This document shows, piece after piece, positions 42,930 through 53,440 of a stretch of DNA of 64,000 nucleotides (the first letter of the stretch is position 1; every line of letters starts with the position of its first letter). Origin of the DNA: Nemertoderma westbladi (taxonomy: Eukaryota > Xenacoelomorpha > Nemertodermatida > Nemertodermatidae); NCBI GenBank assembly GCA_032718475.1, contig JAUCBJ010007616.1:58364-122363 (forward strand). Direction: 5' to 3'. The notes beneath the pieces are model-generated. The model saw only the letters and a program-made list of their open reading frames with translations. It ran no database searches and was not told where the DNA came from. The position numbers were made by a program, and so were the translations under genes.

Positions 42930-44170
42930 ACATACCATTATGACTCACCAAGCCCGGTGAACCTGAGTCAAGTCACTGCAGCAGACTAGCCTCATCTAAC
43001 CAAATAGCCGTAGATCTCATCTCGACAATGCGAGCTCACAGCCCTGGCAGATAAGCTCTGGTTTATCAGAGTGGGTCATATGTGTTATTGGCTTACCAGT
43101 GAAGTTAGCAATGTAGAAATTGGTGTACGGACAATTCCGACCCGGACAATTGCGACCCAGACAACGACCCGGACAATTCCGACCCATTCAGAGATCGAAT
43201 GAAATTTTCATGGGTAGGGTTTGTCCGGGTCGGAATTGTCTGGATCCAGCATAGGACAATTCCGACCCAAATAAATAAAAAAAAATAATAATAAATAATA
43301 ATCTTATGTAACATTACATTGTTTTATTATTCAACATAAGATTGCTGTATCCATGGATATTCTTCGTTCGAAACATGTTTGCTATGTAATTTTATGGTTG
43401 TATATGGTATTTTATGGGTGTACTTTTAGAACTGAGTGTATTCGGTACTAGTGTGTTTTGGGCACACCCCCCACCAAATTTATATACTAGTTTCTAGTTT
43501 CTATATACTCGTTTTTGCTTATTTTTTGAAAATGTTCTAAAATATATTCGCTATTAATTAAATAACCATTAGTGTTCTAGAACACAGATTTTTGTTATTG
43601 ATTACCAGTAATTTATATTAATTATTTTAATTTATTTGGATCCGGACCATTCCGACCCCGACAATTCCGACCTAGGACAATTCCGACCTAGGACAATTCC
43701 TACCCGGACAATTCCGTACCATGACAATTTCATTCGATCTCTGAGTGGTTCGGAATTGTCAGGGTCTGAAATGGCCGGGTCGCAATTGTCCAGGTTGCAA
43801 TTGTCCAGGTCGGTATTGTCCTAACCTCGTACAAATTGGTCTATTGATTAATCCAACTCCTCATGCTGCATTGGACATATATATATATTAATATATTGGA
43901 CATATGATAGACAAAAATCATCACCCATGCCACTTCTCATGTTCTGGAGAACTGGATAATAAGTTTCCTAAGATGATTCTGATTGTGGACAATAAACCCA
44001 ACATGTTGCCCGCACAGCAGTTGAGGAGGTAGAAACTTTCTGTGATAATTTTTAAGCAGCTGGGCTCATACTGGATTCAGTGGTTATAAATAATTTGCTG
44101 GAGTCAAGAATGTTGCAAAGATTATTATTTCAGCGAGTAGATGGTGTCGCCCCTGAAGTCCTTAAAAAGA
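42930..44170 (+). mobile_element. decayed RTE-like LINE fragment, split by a foldback element
   Basis: 42,930-43,124 aligns weakly with the start of the intact LINE ORF (CTGGCAGATAAGCT, GCAGTGGGT). 43,833-44,170 aligns with later parts (TTGGTCTATTGATTAATCC, CACTTCTCATGTTCTGGAG, AGTAGATGGTGTCGCCCCTG) with large deletions. The foldback element at 43,125-43,832 interrupts it at the site TTGGTCTATT. A 27-bp unit (GGGGCAAGGTATGCCATTAT) is duplicated just beyond, at 44,272-44,325. Confidence 0.7.
43125..43832. mobile_element. foldback-type element with GGACAATTCCGACCC arrays
   Basis: The left end (43,125-43,275) and right end (43,636-43,832) are complex inverted repeats made of direct and inverted copies of GGACAATTCCGACCC, enclosing a shared core CAGAGATCGAATGAAATT. 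The interior 43,276-43,635 is AT-rich with no coding frame. AAATTGGT flanks it at 43,117-43,124 and 43,833-43,840, an 8-bp target duplication; the ends begin with GTAC. Non-autonomous; an 8-bp duplication is compatible with hAT or MULE-type transposases but does not decide. Confidence 0.8.
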
Positions 44171-44348
44171 AGTCCTATAGAGTGTTATCATACTATTATA
44201 TATTATATTATATTTAATACACCATCACTGCACCATGTAACAATTCATTTATTATTACTAATTAACAACTGGGGCAAGGTATGCCATTATTACTGGGGCA
44301 AGGTATGCCATTATTGCCCCATATATTGGAAGCAATATATGGCTATAT
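44171..44348. other. short spacer with a 27-bp duplication
   Basis: GGGGCAAGGTATGCCATTAT duplicated at 44,272-44,325; otherwise AT-rich. Confidence 0.6.
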
Positions 44349-44401
44349 ATAATTCATACAGACTACTACTAGGATCGGCATGCTGCATTGCAGCTGCATT
44401 T

Positions 44402-47400
44402 TTAAGAATGCTGTGCCGGCTTGTCAACAAAATTGCACCGCCACAACTCCCTATCACCCATGACATTTGCTAGATCATCGGCATCTTTAAGGCCAGTGTC
44501 CTTTAAGATGCGTCTCAAGAAAGTCATGGGCTGTCCACCATGCTTATTCACTCCATGAGGCTGCCAAAGTACAAGATTATGCACTGGCTGGTCCTCACGG
44601 CGAAAGCAATGTCCTGCAAAGCGGAGGCGATTTTGTTCTAGTGTCAAGCTTGGGGGAACCAATGAGACACCTCCAATGTTATATAGTGTCTGGTTGGAGA
44701 TGTGTGCATTGTACTTGACACAATGTACTCGGCGTAGCATTCTTGTAAATGTGCCATCCAGAGATTTGGTGTCCTCAGCAGTTAGAGCCCAGCATGGACT
44801 CCCGTAGAGGAGTACTGGAACTACTGCTGCTCTAAATAATCGAACCTTAAGTTTCCGATTAATTCTAGGTGACTTCCAAATCCTGGAAAGCCTATTCAAG
44901 GCTGCCCATGCCTTTCCCTTACGTATTCGAAGGTCCTCACCTGACTTCCGGATCCATGATCCCAGGTAACAGAAGTCGTCCACATGCTCAAGCATACCAT
45001 CCTTTGAGCTTATGCTCATCCGATCAGAGACTTGCTGAGGACTTTCAAAGTTAACTGTCAGAATTTTGGTCTTTCTGGAGTTAATAAAAAGACCAACACT
45101 AGAAGCAGCATGTTCTAATGAGCTGAGGAGCCGCTGGGCTCCCTCTAATGATTCTGAGAGTATTCCTAAGTCGTCAGCAAAGTCTAGATCAGTTAGGTAC
45201 TTGGCAGGATTTCCTCGACTTCTGGAGCCAGTAGGTGGAGTTATCATCACCCCATCATCATTATGATGATCTAAGGACATGCGTAGAACATAGTCAACCA
45301 CAATAATGAACAAGAATGGTGCAAGTGTGTCTCCTTGGAGGACGCCCCATAACACTTCAAATGGTTCTGTGTCACCGTCAACAGTAGACACAAATGTTGT
45401 CGAACCATCGTATACTGATCTGATTGCTGCAATAATTTCATCAGGAATCCCATATAATGAAAGTATGCTGAACATACGTGAGCGAGAGACTGAATCAAAG
45501 GCCTTGAAGAAGTCAACAAAGATAACAGCCAGGTGCCTGTCTTTCTTTTTTGATAACTCTTCAATTATCCTTCTAAGTGCCAAAATGGGCTCCATGGTCC
45601 CACGACCTTTACGGAACCCATTCTGATTTCCACGTAGCAGTCTCTCAATGGGATCCCTGATGCGATTTAATAGAATTCTATTGTATAGTTTTGCAGCAAT
45701 CGAGATCAATGAGATTCCCCGAAAAGAACCATAGAGTGTTAGGTTGCCCTTCTTGGGAACTGGCACCAACTTATTTGTTTTCATTTCTTGTGGGACTCTT
45801 GTTGTACGGTACATGTCTACTATGATGGGATAGATGAGCTTTAAACACTCAGGTATTTTAAAGACCTCAGGGGGAACACCATCTACTCCACTGGCACGAT
45901 TGGTCTTAATGCTCTTTGCAGCAGCCTTCACTTCTGCAAAGGAGATATCGCCAATGGGAATATCTGGGAGTACAGACTCAGACACTTTTACTTCTATAAA
46001 GTTATCAGGCAATACCCTGTCATTATTGAGGAGCTTTTCAAAGTGGGCTTTCCAACCATTGAGGCGATCGGCTGGTGATTCAGCCTTAACCTTGGTGGTT
46101 GGTTGGCTTTTCCGACCAGTAAGCAGATTGATCGATTTCCATGCCTGGGATGATTGCCTGCTGTCGTCAGCATCATTGATGGCATCAACCTGTTGGTTTA
46201 TTAGCTCCTGTAGATTAACAGAGTACTGCCTGTTCAGGGACCTAGATGCAGCTTTAACTGCATTCTTGGCCGCTGTAGTCTGTTTGAGTCGGGACTCTTT
46301 CTGCGCCTTATGAAGGTCATTTCGGCACTTCTGAATTTTGTTGTCAGTCCAGGGGGCCCTTTTCCTGTTTCGAGGGTATACAGGAACTGTTTCTGCAGCT
46401 GCTAACTTAACTGCTTCTGTAAAGGCAGTATAGCCCTCACAGTGATCTGCCGCCTCAGAGGCAAGAGCCTCATACCTGTTGCTCAGCTGTAGTGTGAAGC
46501 TGGATCTCACACTTGGCTGTTGCAACAGAGAGGACCAGTCATGCCGTGGCAAGGCAGATTTCGTTGTTCTGCTAGCACGCAGACTAAGTCTTACCTTGGC
46601 CACAATAAGGCGGTGATCACTGGAGAAGGGTCGAAGTGTAAATGCATTACAGTCTTGTATAGAGCTCCTGTATTTCCTACGAAACAGAATATGGTCTATC
46701 TGGGACTTGTGACCACTGGGTCCACTATGAGTCCATAGCTTTCCAGTTCGCTTCTTGAACTGGGTTCCAGCCGAAAACAATCCATTTCCAGAGATAAAAT
46801 CCTGAAGATGGACAGAATTTCGGTTAACACTATTGCTATAGACCCAGGGCGATGTAGGTGATTGATGCAGACTTGCATTAAAGTCTCCCAGGAATGTTAA
46901 GAATGCATGCTGATCCACTCCATCAGTTGCTGCTTGTAGATTGTGGTAGAAATTTTCCACCTCCTCTACAGGGGCAACACTAGTTGGAGAGTAGCACACA
47001 ATCAGAACCACCTTAGGAAACTTCTTAGCCAGTCTTCCAGAACATGAGAAGTGGCAACGGATGATGCGGTTAGAGATTTGGTCTATTTTGTCCAATGCTG
47101 CATGTGCAGTTGGATTCATCAATAGACCAATTCCACCATTGCCACTATCATCTGCTGACGCGAGGGCGAGTCGCCAACCGCCCCCCATGTCCTTAATCAG
47201 AACCTCATCAGTCTGTCCAGTCTGCATTCGGTGCTCTTGAACACCCACTGCGCTAAGAGAAAGCTTATCTGCCAAGGCAGTCAGCTCACCTTGTCGCATT
47301 GGGGACCCGAGTGTTAGGGTGTTTACTGAGGCTAGTCTAGTGACTTGCCTCAGATTCACCAATGGCTTTGTTGGTCGGGGTGGAACATGAGAGTAGCCTC

Positions 47401-47698
47401 CAACTCCAGAATCCCTCTCCCCATCACAATCTGGCCTCCCTGGTGACCCAGGGTTTGGGCCAGAAAGGTCATCAGGAAAGGGACTCAAAGAATTGTTGGC
47501 TGCTCTCTCTCCAGTAGGGGGTGAGACAGGCAGCCGGTCAGGAGTTAACTGACGCCTGTGAGGCCGATTGTGTCCGGTAATTCCACTGGCCTCTAGTGGC
47601 CGGACCTCCGCATTGCTAATGTAATCCATAGTGGGGGTTGGGGGGTGCTTTTTTGCCGAGTCAGCTCTCGGGGCAAATACCACACCCTGGTTTGCCAT
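44402..47698 (-). CDS. LINE endonuclease-reverse transcriptase, intact, 1,098 aa
   Basis: It cleaves the target DNA and copies the element's RNA into the cut. Start: the frame is open seven codons further, but the first ATG is at 47,698 (MANQGVVFAPRADS), so that start is used. Residues 1-120: Pro/Ser-rich leader. APE endonuclease about 125-380: QEHRM (154), LGDFNASL (D272, N274), QIDH (D335), SSDHR (D361, H362). RT about 580-850: GVDGVPPEVF, IFVDFFKAFDS (D729), GVLQGDTLAPFLF, LDFADDL (D842, D843). C-terminal part: YLGSWIRKSGEDLRIRKGKA, LYGSPCWALT, and a Cys/His segment C-VKYNAH...RLRFAGHCFRRED (about 993-1034). All catalytic residues are present and there is no stop or shift. Confidence 0.93.
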   Translation of the reverse strand: MANQGVVFAPRADSAKKHPPTPTMDYISNAEVRPLEASGITGHNRPHRRQLTPDRLPVSPPTGERAANNSLSPFPDDLSGPNPGSPGRPDCDGERDSGVGGYSHVPPRPTKPLVNLRQVTRLASVNTLTLGSPMRQGELTALADKLSLSAVGVQEHRMQTGQTDEVLIKDMGGGWRLALASADDSGNGGIGLLMNPTAHAALDKIDQISNRIIRCHFSCSGRLAKKFPKVVLIVCYSPTSVAPVEEVENFYHNLQAATDGVDQHAFLTFLGDFNASLHQSPTSPWVYSNSVNRNSVHLQDFISGNGLFSAGTQFKKRTGKLWTHSGPSGHKSQIDHILFRRKYRSSIQDCNAFTLRPFSSDHRLIVAKVRLSLRASRTTKSALPRHDWSSLLQQPSVRSSFTLQLSNRYEALASEAADHCEGYTAFTEAVKLAAAETVPVYPRNRKRAPWTDNKIQKCRNDLHKAQKESRLKQTTAAKNAVKAASRSLNRQYSVNLQELINQQVDAINDADDSRQSSQAWKSINLLTGRKSQPTTKVKAESPADRLNGWKAHFEKLLNNDRVLPDNFIEVKVSESVLPDIPIGDISFAEVKAAAKSIKTNRASGVDGVPPEVFKIPECLKLIYPIIVDMYRTTRVPQEMKTNKLVPVPKKGNLTLYGSFRGISLISIAAKLYNRILLNRIRDPIERLLRGNQNGFRKGRGTMEPILALRRIIEELSKKKDRHLAVIFVDFFKAFDSVSRSRMFSILSLYGIPDEIIAAIRSVYDGSTTFVSTVDGDTEPFEVLWGVLQGDTLAPFLFIIVVDYVLRMSLDHHNDDGVMITPPTGSRSRGNPAKYLTDLDFADDLGILSESLEGAQRLLSSLEHAASSVGLFINSRKTKILTVNFESPQQVSDRMSISSKDGMLEHVDDFCYLGSWIRKSGEDLRIRKGKAWAALNRLSRIWKSPRINRKLKVRLFRAAVVPVLLYGSPCWALTAEDTKSLDGTFTRMLRRVHCVKYNAHISNQTLYNIGGVSLVPPSLTLEQNRLRFAGHCFRREDQPVHNLVLWQPHGVNKHGGQPMTFLRRILKDTGLKDADDLANVMGDRELWRCNFVDKPAQHS

Positions 47699-48127
47699 TC
47701 CACAGGGTGGGTGTCGCAATGGAGTCAGATATGAGGCCCATCACCCATATCTACTCTGGCGTACATGACCCACCATTGGCTGTTGCAGCTCATCTGCTGG
47801 GTCATGCCCTGTACCCTTGCTGCCAGGTGCAGGTCGCAGTGAAGTGCCCTCAGAGTGGACATGAGAACACTCTACTCCTGACCAGCCATTGGTAGATCAC
47901 CATCTGCCTGGTCAGGCCATATACCCCTGCAGCCAAGTATATGGGTCCTTAATCCAGGACCAAGGGCGTCCTTATCCCAGAACGAAGGGGGTCCTAGTTA
48001 CAGGACCAGATTTGCCCTAGTAAGAGGGTCTATGCAGCTACAGGTGGCACCTCCTTTATGCTGCATGGAGGTGGCAAGTTTTCTTGATCAATGACCTAGA
48101 ATACCTGACCTGACCTGATATATAATA
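47699..48127 (-). promoter_or_regulatory. 5' untranslated/promoter region of the intact LINE
   Basis: About 430 bp between the target duplication and the ATG, absent from all truncated copies. It begins with GGTCAGGTCAGG-like repeats and holds repeated AGGACC(C/A)-containing blocks (48,000-47,930). RTE-type LINEs carry an internal promoter here; no specific element is identified. Confidence 0.45.
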
Positions 48128-48142
48128 ATAATTCATACAGAC

Positions 48143-49008
48143 AGAGCATGGGAATAAGCCTGTCTGTACTTTTCTTTGCATGAATGATAAAAGGACAACT
48201 TTAGATAACCCACTCCATATACTGTAGCGAAGAAATTATTCATCCTTTCTGGAAGCCCCACATGAAGAGAACTGCAAGTTTGAATCCTCGGTACCAGGTT
48301 CGAGCCCTATTAGGGTTGTTTAATATTTTTCGCTATGGAGATTTCGCTATCATAGTATTAAATTATATTTTCCCCCGATTTTACCTGACCTCGCTTTGTC
48401 AGAAGTTGCTGTCTGAGAAATATGAATTTTTTTGCAGGTGCCTAAGGTTTTAATGACTATGTTAGCGCCTTATACCTTGGTATGAAGTAATACTGCGGAA
48501 TAACTGAGTGCGTCTGAAAAAAAAACTGCTAGAAAATGAAGTGATTTATACGACATTATAAGCTAAAACAGGCTGTCTAGCTTCGCGGTATTATAAATAT
48601 GAAAATAGTTGTAATCAAAATCTATTATTTAATGAAATTCAATACTTATGGAGTCAGTACATTCACAAATAAATAATAAGCAATTTAGCCGAAAATATTT
48701 TAATCTGGTCATCTTGCAAAATGGCTCTAAACATTGAAAAATACATTACCAGATCTATTAAAAGATCCATTAGGCCGAGCGAGTAAGGGCAGGCCAAAAG
48801 GCAATAATGGGGAGGTGAAAAGGCAATTTTGTGGAATTCTGATTACATGAAAAACAGAGCTTTTTAACTTATAACTCACTTTTTGGTTATAAATAGTTTC
48901 TTTATTTAGAGAGTAACCAGGATAATATGAAATATATCTGAATACAATTTAAATAGCTTTAAAAAAATGCACGTCTATATTTAACAATTATTGTTTATTT
49001 AAACTTAC
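48143..49008. other. AT-rich spacer
   Basis: No element or gene recognised; a short frame at 48,262-48,453 is not convincing. It ends at the exon donor at 49,008. Confidence 0.5.
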
Positions 49009-49194
49009 CAAATATCCACGCTGCCTTGAACTCATTTGATTCTCCAACTCTTTTCCAATATAGTTCGTCAATTTCTTTTGAAATATTTTCAGCACTACCC
49101 GACCAGTCCACAGCTGGGTCATCTTTCCAATACTTCGCTATCTCAATCTCACAGGATTCCCCCATTTGATAGTTGAATTCCAGACCCACGAATG
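49009..49194 (-). CDS. probable host-gene exon (family unknown)
   Basis: 186 bp on the minus strand with a canonical acceptor (TATGTTCAAATAG) and a strong donor (TTTG/GTAAGTTT). One uninterrupted frame of 61 codons runs FVGLEFNYQMGESCEIEIAK ... EFKAAWIF, with split codons at both ends. It is soluble-looking, acidic and contains four Trp. No family is recognised. Neighbouring exons are not seen in the window. It is followed 84 bp upstream by a LINE fragment that must sit in the intron. Confidence 0.6.
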
Positions 49195-49277
49195 CTATTT
49201 GAACATATAATTAGAGTTTATTATCTATGGTATATTAGGAAAAAATACAAAGTCGAATGAAAGTAACCTACTTAGCT

Positions 49278-49795
49278 GAATATTCAAGACAGACTAGTCA
49301 ATGCAGTTCATGCCTTCCCCTTAAGCATCTGAAGGTATAGGTCTACTAAGTGCGATTATTTAGGGCAGCAGTAGTACCAGTACTCTTATATGGGAGTCCA
49401 TGATGGGCTCTAACTGCAGAGGATACCAAATCTCTTGATTGCACTTTCACAAGAATGCTGCGCTGGGTTCATTGTGTCAAGTACAATGAACACATCTCCA
49501 ATCAGAATCTATACAACATTGCAGATTTTTCATTAGTTTCCCCAAGCTTGACACTTAAACTGATCCGCCTCCACTTTGCAGGACATTGCTTTCGCAATGA
49601 GGACCAGCCAGTGTATAATCGTGTGCTTTGCCAGCCTCATGGAGTGAATTAGCATAGTGGACAGCCCATGACTTTATTGAGATGTCTCTTAAAGGACACT
49701 GGTGTTGAAGATGAGGATGATCTACCAAATGTCATGGGTGATAGGGAGATGTGGCCTCTCAATTTTGTCAACAAGCCGGCACAGCATTCTTAATA
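49278..49795 (+). mobile_element. RTE-like LINE 3' fragment with a 5' inversion
   Basis: 49,345-49,795 matches the LINE 3' part in plus orientation (CGATTATTTAGGGCAGCAGT to GCCGGCACAGCATTCTTAA). Directly before it, 49,278-49,340 matches the immediately upstream LINE segment but reversed (CATGCCTTCCCCTTAAGC). This adjacent inverted-plus-direct arrangement is the signature of twin priming during reverse transcription. The (TAG)n tail is missing. Several stops and shifts: dead. Confidence 0.8.
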
Positions 49796-50559
49796 GATAT
49801 TGAATAGTATTATGTTCATTTAATGTATGTCTGATTTATCATCTACATTAATGACATTATTAGTACAATTATTCTTATATTGAATTGGAATTCGATCACA
49901 AGTGTTAAAATTTCAAATAGTTCAGTTGTATCATTATTTAAAAAAACGGGTAAATTTTGTGTTAATTTACAGAAAACGTTTTTTACTTATTATTAACCTC
50001 AAGAACCATCTAGCTATCTTTCTTGTCCTCATCATTATCATCCGTATCCACAGATCACGATGATGAAATATTACTACTACCTATTACTATGGACAGAGTT
50101 TACTTACCTTTGTATATTTTTTTAAATTAAATGACCAAGAATAACATGAGAAATTGTATTTACAAATTACAAAAAGTAACGATTTTTAGTAAATCAGGAA
50201 TTGACCAATGGGAATTAGAAACATTCTGGGGAAACAATTTCTTCTCTTGATTGGCCCATAACCCAATCCTGCCACTGTTCCTCAATCAGCAACAAATAGG
50301 CATGCTTTATTTAGAATTCATAATCTAGATAATAAAATTTGCAGAAATTATTTCTACTCTTAACTTGTACCTGTTATATCAGAAACGAATCTCATGGGAT
50401 AATCTCAATGAACAACAGTATAATATATATAGATAGTACAGTCGAAAGTCCAGTCAGTACTGTAATAGAACATATATAACATCATACATAGTACTATACT
50501 CCGCACATATTGGTGAGAGTACATGTGCTTCTCAATCTCCATATAACAATCCAATGCCA
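49796..50559. other. AT-rich spacer
   Basis: No gene or repeat recognised. Confidence 0.5.
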
Positions 50560-51360
50560 ACCACAGTTACTTCTCGTATTCCATAAGATCTTAAGATTTC
50601 CAACAAATTAACTTCGAATGCTTGGAGTCAAATGCTTTCTTGATGTCCGCAATGGTCAGAACTGTAGGAATACACTTTGATTTATTTCCTTCAACCAGTC
50701 CCTCTATAGTGCCAGTATTTCTGCTATTATTGTTGATCAATTTGGTGGAAACAGATTTTGACTCTTCCTTGGTAGTTTCTCATTTGCAGCAACCATATTG
50801 AGACTGTTTCCATGACAGTTTGTTGGTGCACTGGAGTCTCCTTTCTTGGTAAGACTTTAGTTGAATTTTAGTCCATATTGATGGTTTTTCCCCTATCAGC
50901 ATTCGGAATAAAACATCCAATATTGGTCTTTTCAATGGTCCTGTTTTCAATAACTCTGCAGGGATTTCATGTAATCCACATGTTTTAATTGAATGTATTT
51001 GTAATGCTTCTCTGGAGATAGGCGTGTAAGTAAGTTCTGTAGAAATTTCTAAGAAAATACTTGAGACTCACTATTTTAACATTAGCAGTGAAAATATTCT
51101 AGGACTAATCAAGTCATTAGTAGTGTGTGCATACAGATACCACTTTTTGCAGGGATTTCATGTAATCCACATGAAATAATCCACATAATTTTAATTGAAT
51201 TTATTTTTAATGCTTCTCTGCAGTTAGGCATGTAAAAGTTCTGTAGAAATTTCTAAGAAAATACTTGAGACTCATTATTTTAATATTAGCAGTGAATATA
51301 TTCTAGGACTAATCAAATCATTAGTAGTGTGTGCATACAGATACCACTTTTTTTTTGTCG
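50560..51360 (-). pseudogene. RTE-type reverse transcriptase fragment with a tandem duplication
   Basis: The minus strand encodes IKTCGLHEIPAELLKTGPLK (thumb-side GL.EIP.E.lk motif) near 50,990, then further on TIADIKKAFDSKHSKL (RT motif A) near 50,620, with frameshifts and stops between. The order (GLHEIPAE before AFDS) fits RTE and related LINEs, but the sequence is too diverged for the intact LINE family. 50,965-51,146 is repeated in tandem at 51,147-51,349 with small differences. Confidence 0.6.
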
Positions 51361-51583
51361 AAGTCATTAATAATATTGCATTTAAATCAAAGTATACTAA
51401 ATAACAGGTCATGCAGCAAGCGGATTGCTGAAATTAGCATGGGCCCCGATCTTTCCCAATTTATGGCACTTTTTTCATAATATTTCCTTAGAAACTTCTT
51501 ATGTGCTACTTTGGTTAGGTGGATATGATGACTAGGATTCATAGCAATGCAATAAAATGTCTTTCTGTATTTTTTATCTTGTA

Positions 51584-52629
51584 GTTGCCAAGGTAACCGG
51601 GTGCAAAGTTCAAATTTCAAGCGCCTGTAATTCAAGACGACAATGGATTCTTTGCTTGAGATTTGGTATATGAGTGAAGGGAATAAAAGTCTATCGAAAT
51701 ATTTTACAATTAAATTTTTTTTCAATCCCGTTTCCATGGTGACGGGAATTACGATATGTTCCCATTATGACCGCCAGATAGAAATTGGGCTACTATTTAC
51801 TACTTATATAATTTTCAACAAACATGGCTGTCCTTTAATTCGAATAATTGCTAACCGAAATTTAATATTCTGGAATGTCAAAATCATGCTATCACAGGTC
51901 TTGCCCTCTGATTGGACTGTTTAGTTTATTGGTAAATATTGACTTTTAGAAATATGTTTCACAATTTACGAATTATAAAATAAAATGTTGGCAATTTTAA
52001 CTTATTATTTAGACTGACAAACTGAATAAAAATGGTGTTTTATAGAATTGGTAGACAATTTTTCATTATACTTATTTCCATGGCAACGGGAACGTAAACA
52101 AATTCAAATGTAAAATATTTTGATAGTGTTTTATTCCCTTTATGTTTTGATGGTTACTACGGTAACCAGGTAGTAAAATAATTTTATAAATTTGTTACAA
52201 TTATACTGTAAAAACCAATCATTTTTCATGAAGGTATGTCAGTAGCAATAAGAATATTCCAATAAATACAATTTCAACTTGAATACCAGTTGCTATGACA
52301 ACCTTAAGTACAAAATATACCGCCCCCCCCCCCCCCCCCACCCGGCGGCGCGCAAGAAATGACGAGATATTATTATCTTGATCAGGATATTGAATTTCTT
52401 AAAAAGAACAAAGCTAACTTTTTATCTGAAATATAGGTGAAAAGTGTATATTTTAAATCGTTGCTGCTGGTAGCTATGGTAACTAGGTGATGTTAAAACC
52501 TTCACAGAATATTGGCAACTAACCATACTATACCTGATTCAAGTTCTGACGTAATCGATATAAGTGTTCAGTTGTAAAATGCAAAATAAATTTATATATT
52601 TAAATGACATTACTGGTTGCTATGGTAAT
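51584..52629. repeat. array of seven X-box-like palindromes
   Basis: GTTGCCAAGGTAACC (51,584), GTTTCCATGGTGAC (51,730), TTTCCATGGCAAC (52,075), GTTACTACGGTAACC (52,153), GTTGCTATGACAACC (52,289), GTAGCTATGGTAAC (52,470), GTTGCTATGGTAA (52,616). They match the RFX-factor X-box pattern GTNNCC.(0-3).GGNAAC to varying degrees and recur every 80-340 bp in otherwise AT-rich sequence. Confidence 0.6.
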
Positions 52630-52861
52630 TTGGCAGCAAAAAAATTTCCTCAAAAGGTAAAAAAAAATTTACCAATCTATAATTAGTGAAATTTTTGTGA
52701 CCAGCTGATAGAGTGGGAAGAAGTTATTAAAGTTGAAAGTTAACCCACTAAATTTTTACGCCTGCAGCAGCATTCTGGGTCGTGTTATAGTAGGTTATGA
52801 TTGACCTCAAAAACCCTTATCCCCTAAAAAATTTATTTGTTATATGATAAACTATTGTGGT

Positions 52862-53440
52862 TTTCGTGGTTACGTAGCTGGGACGTGGATCCTAGAATAT
52901 TCGGTAATCTTTGCCATACTGAAACGTTTTATGCTTCTTTCTGTAACCGGATTGGGAAGGAGTGGAATAATCTACCTCTTGCAATCCGGAAAATCAAGAA
53001 GCTTTCAGTATTTAAACGTCAACTGTTTTTGCATTACAGTCGAGTAAGGATGCCCATATTTGACTGCGATAACCCATGTACATACATGACGTGTCACTGT
53101 TCACGTTGTCGGGAGTTTAACAGTTGTTTATAAATATCGTAGCGGAATCCAAGCAATATTAGTTTTGGTACTGTTAACCATACTGATTAAGTAAATAGGT
53201 ATATTGTAGTGTCACTATTATCAGTTTAATTTAGTTAGTTTATTTTCTGCCATAACATTATATTATTATCAATTTATGTATTATATAATATCATATGTAG
53301 CCTATAATACGTTGTTTTGATTACAGTAGGCCTACATTAAGTAACGGTCAGTTATATCACAGGCGTGCACTACAATATGGTTATCAACACCTGCGTGCAT
53401 TGTCTTTGTTATCTATATATAACATAAAGTTTAATAATAA
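52862..53440 (+). mobile_element. 3' end of a CR1-like LINE inserted in the element
   Basis: The element at 61,925-62,916 lacks this stretch, showing a clean insertion. The plus-strand frame ends with CNRIGKEWNNLPLAIRKIKK, LSVFKRQLFLHY and a Cys/His-rich tail (MTCHCSRCREFNSC), typical of the last part of CR1/Jockey-like RT proteins (W..LP..ir......FK..l). The 3' tail is TAATAATAAAATAAA at about 53,430. Only about 580 bp, 5'-truncated. Confidence 0.75.

Larger units (their letters stand above)
44364..48127 (-). mobile_element. full-length RTE-like LINE with 15-bp target duplication
   Basis: ATAATTCATACAGAC flanks it exactly at 44,349-44,363 and 48,128-48,142. On its own strand it begins near TATCAGGTCAGGTCAGG, has a 5' untranslated region of about 430 bp, one long ORF, and a 38-bp 3' end with tail CCTAGTAGTA. 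Total 3.76 kb. The short 3' end with a trinucleotide tail and the single APE-EN/RT ORF fit the RTE group best, though a related clade is possible. A perfect target duplication and the intact ORF point to a recent insertion. It is the likely parent type of the copies at 8,924, 13,737, 27,123, 35,966, 42,930 and 49,278. Confidence 0.92.

Noticed and set aside
44869-46738. Several plus-strand open frames opposite the intact LINE
   Set aside because: They are antisense shadows of the LINE ORF with no codon pattern of their own.
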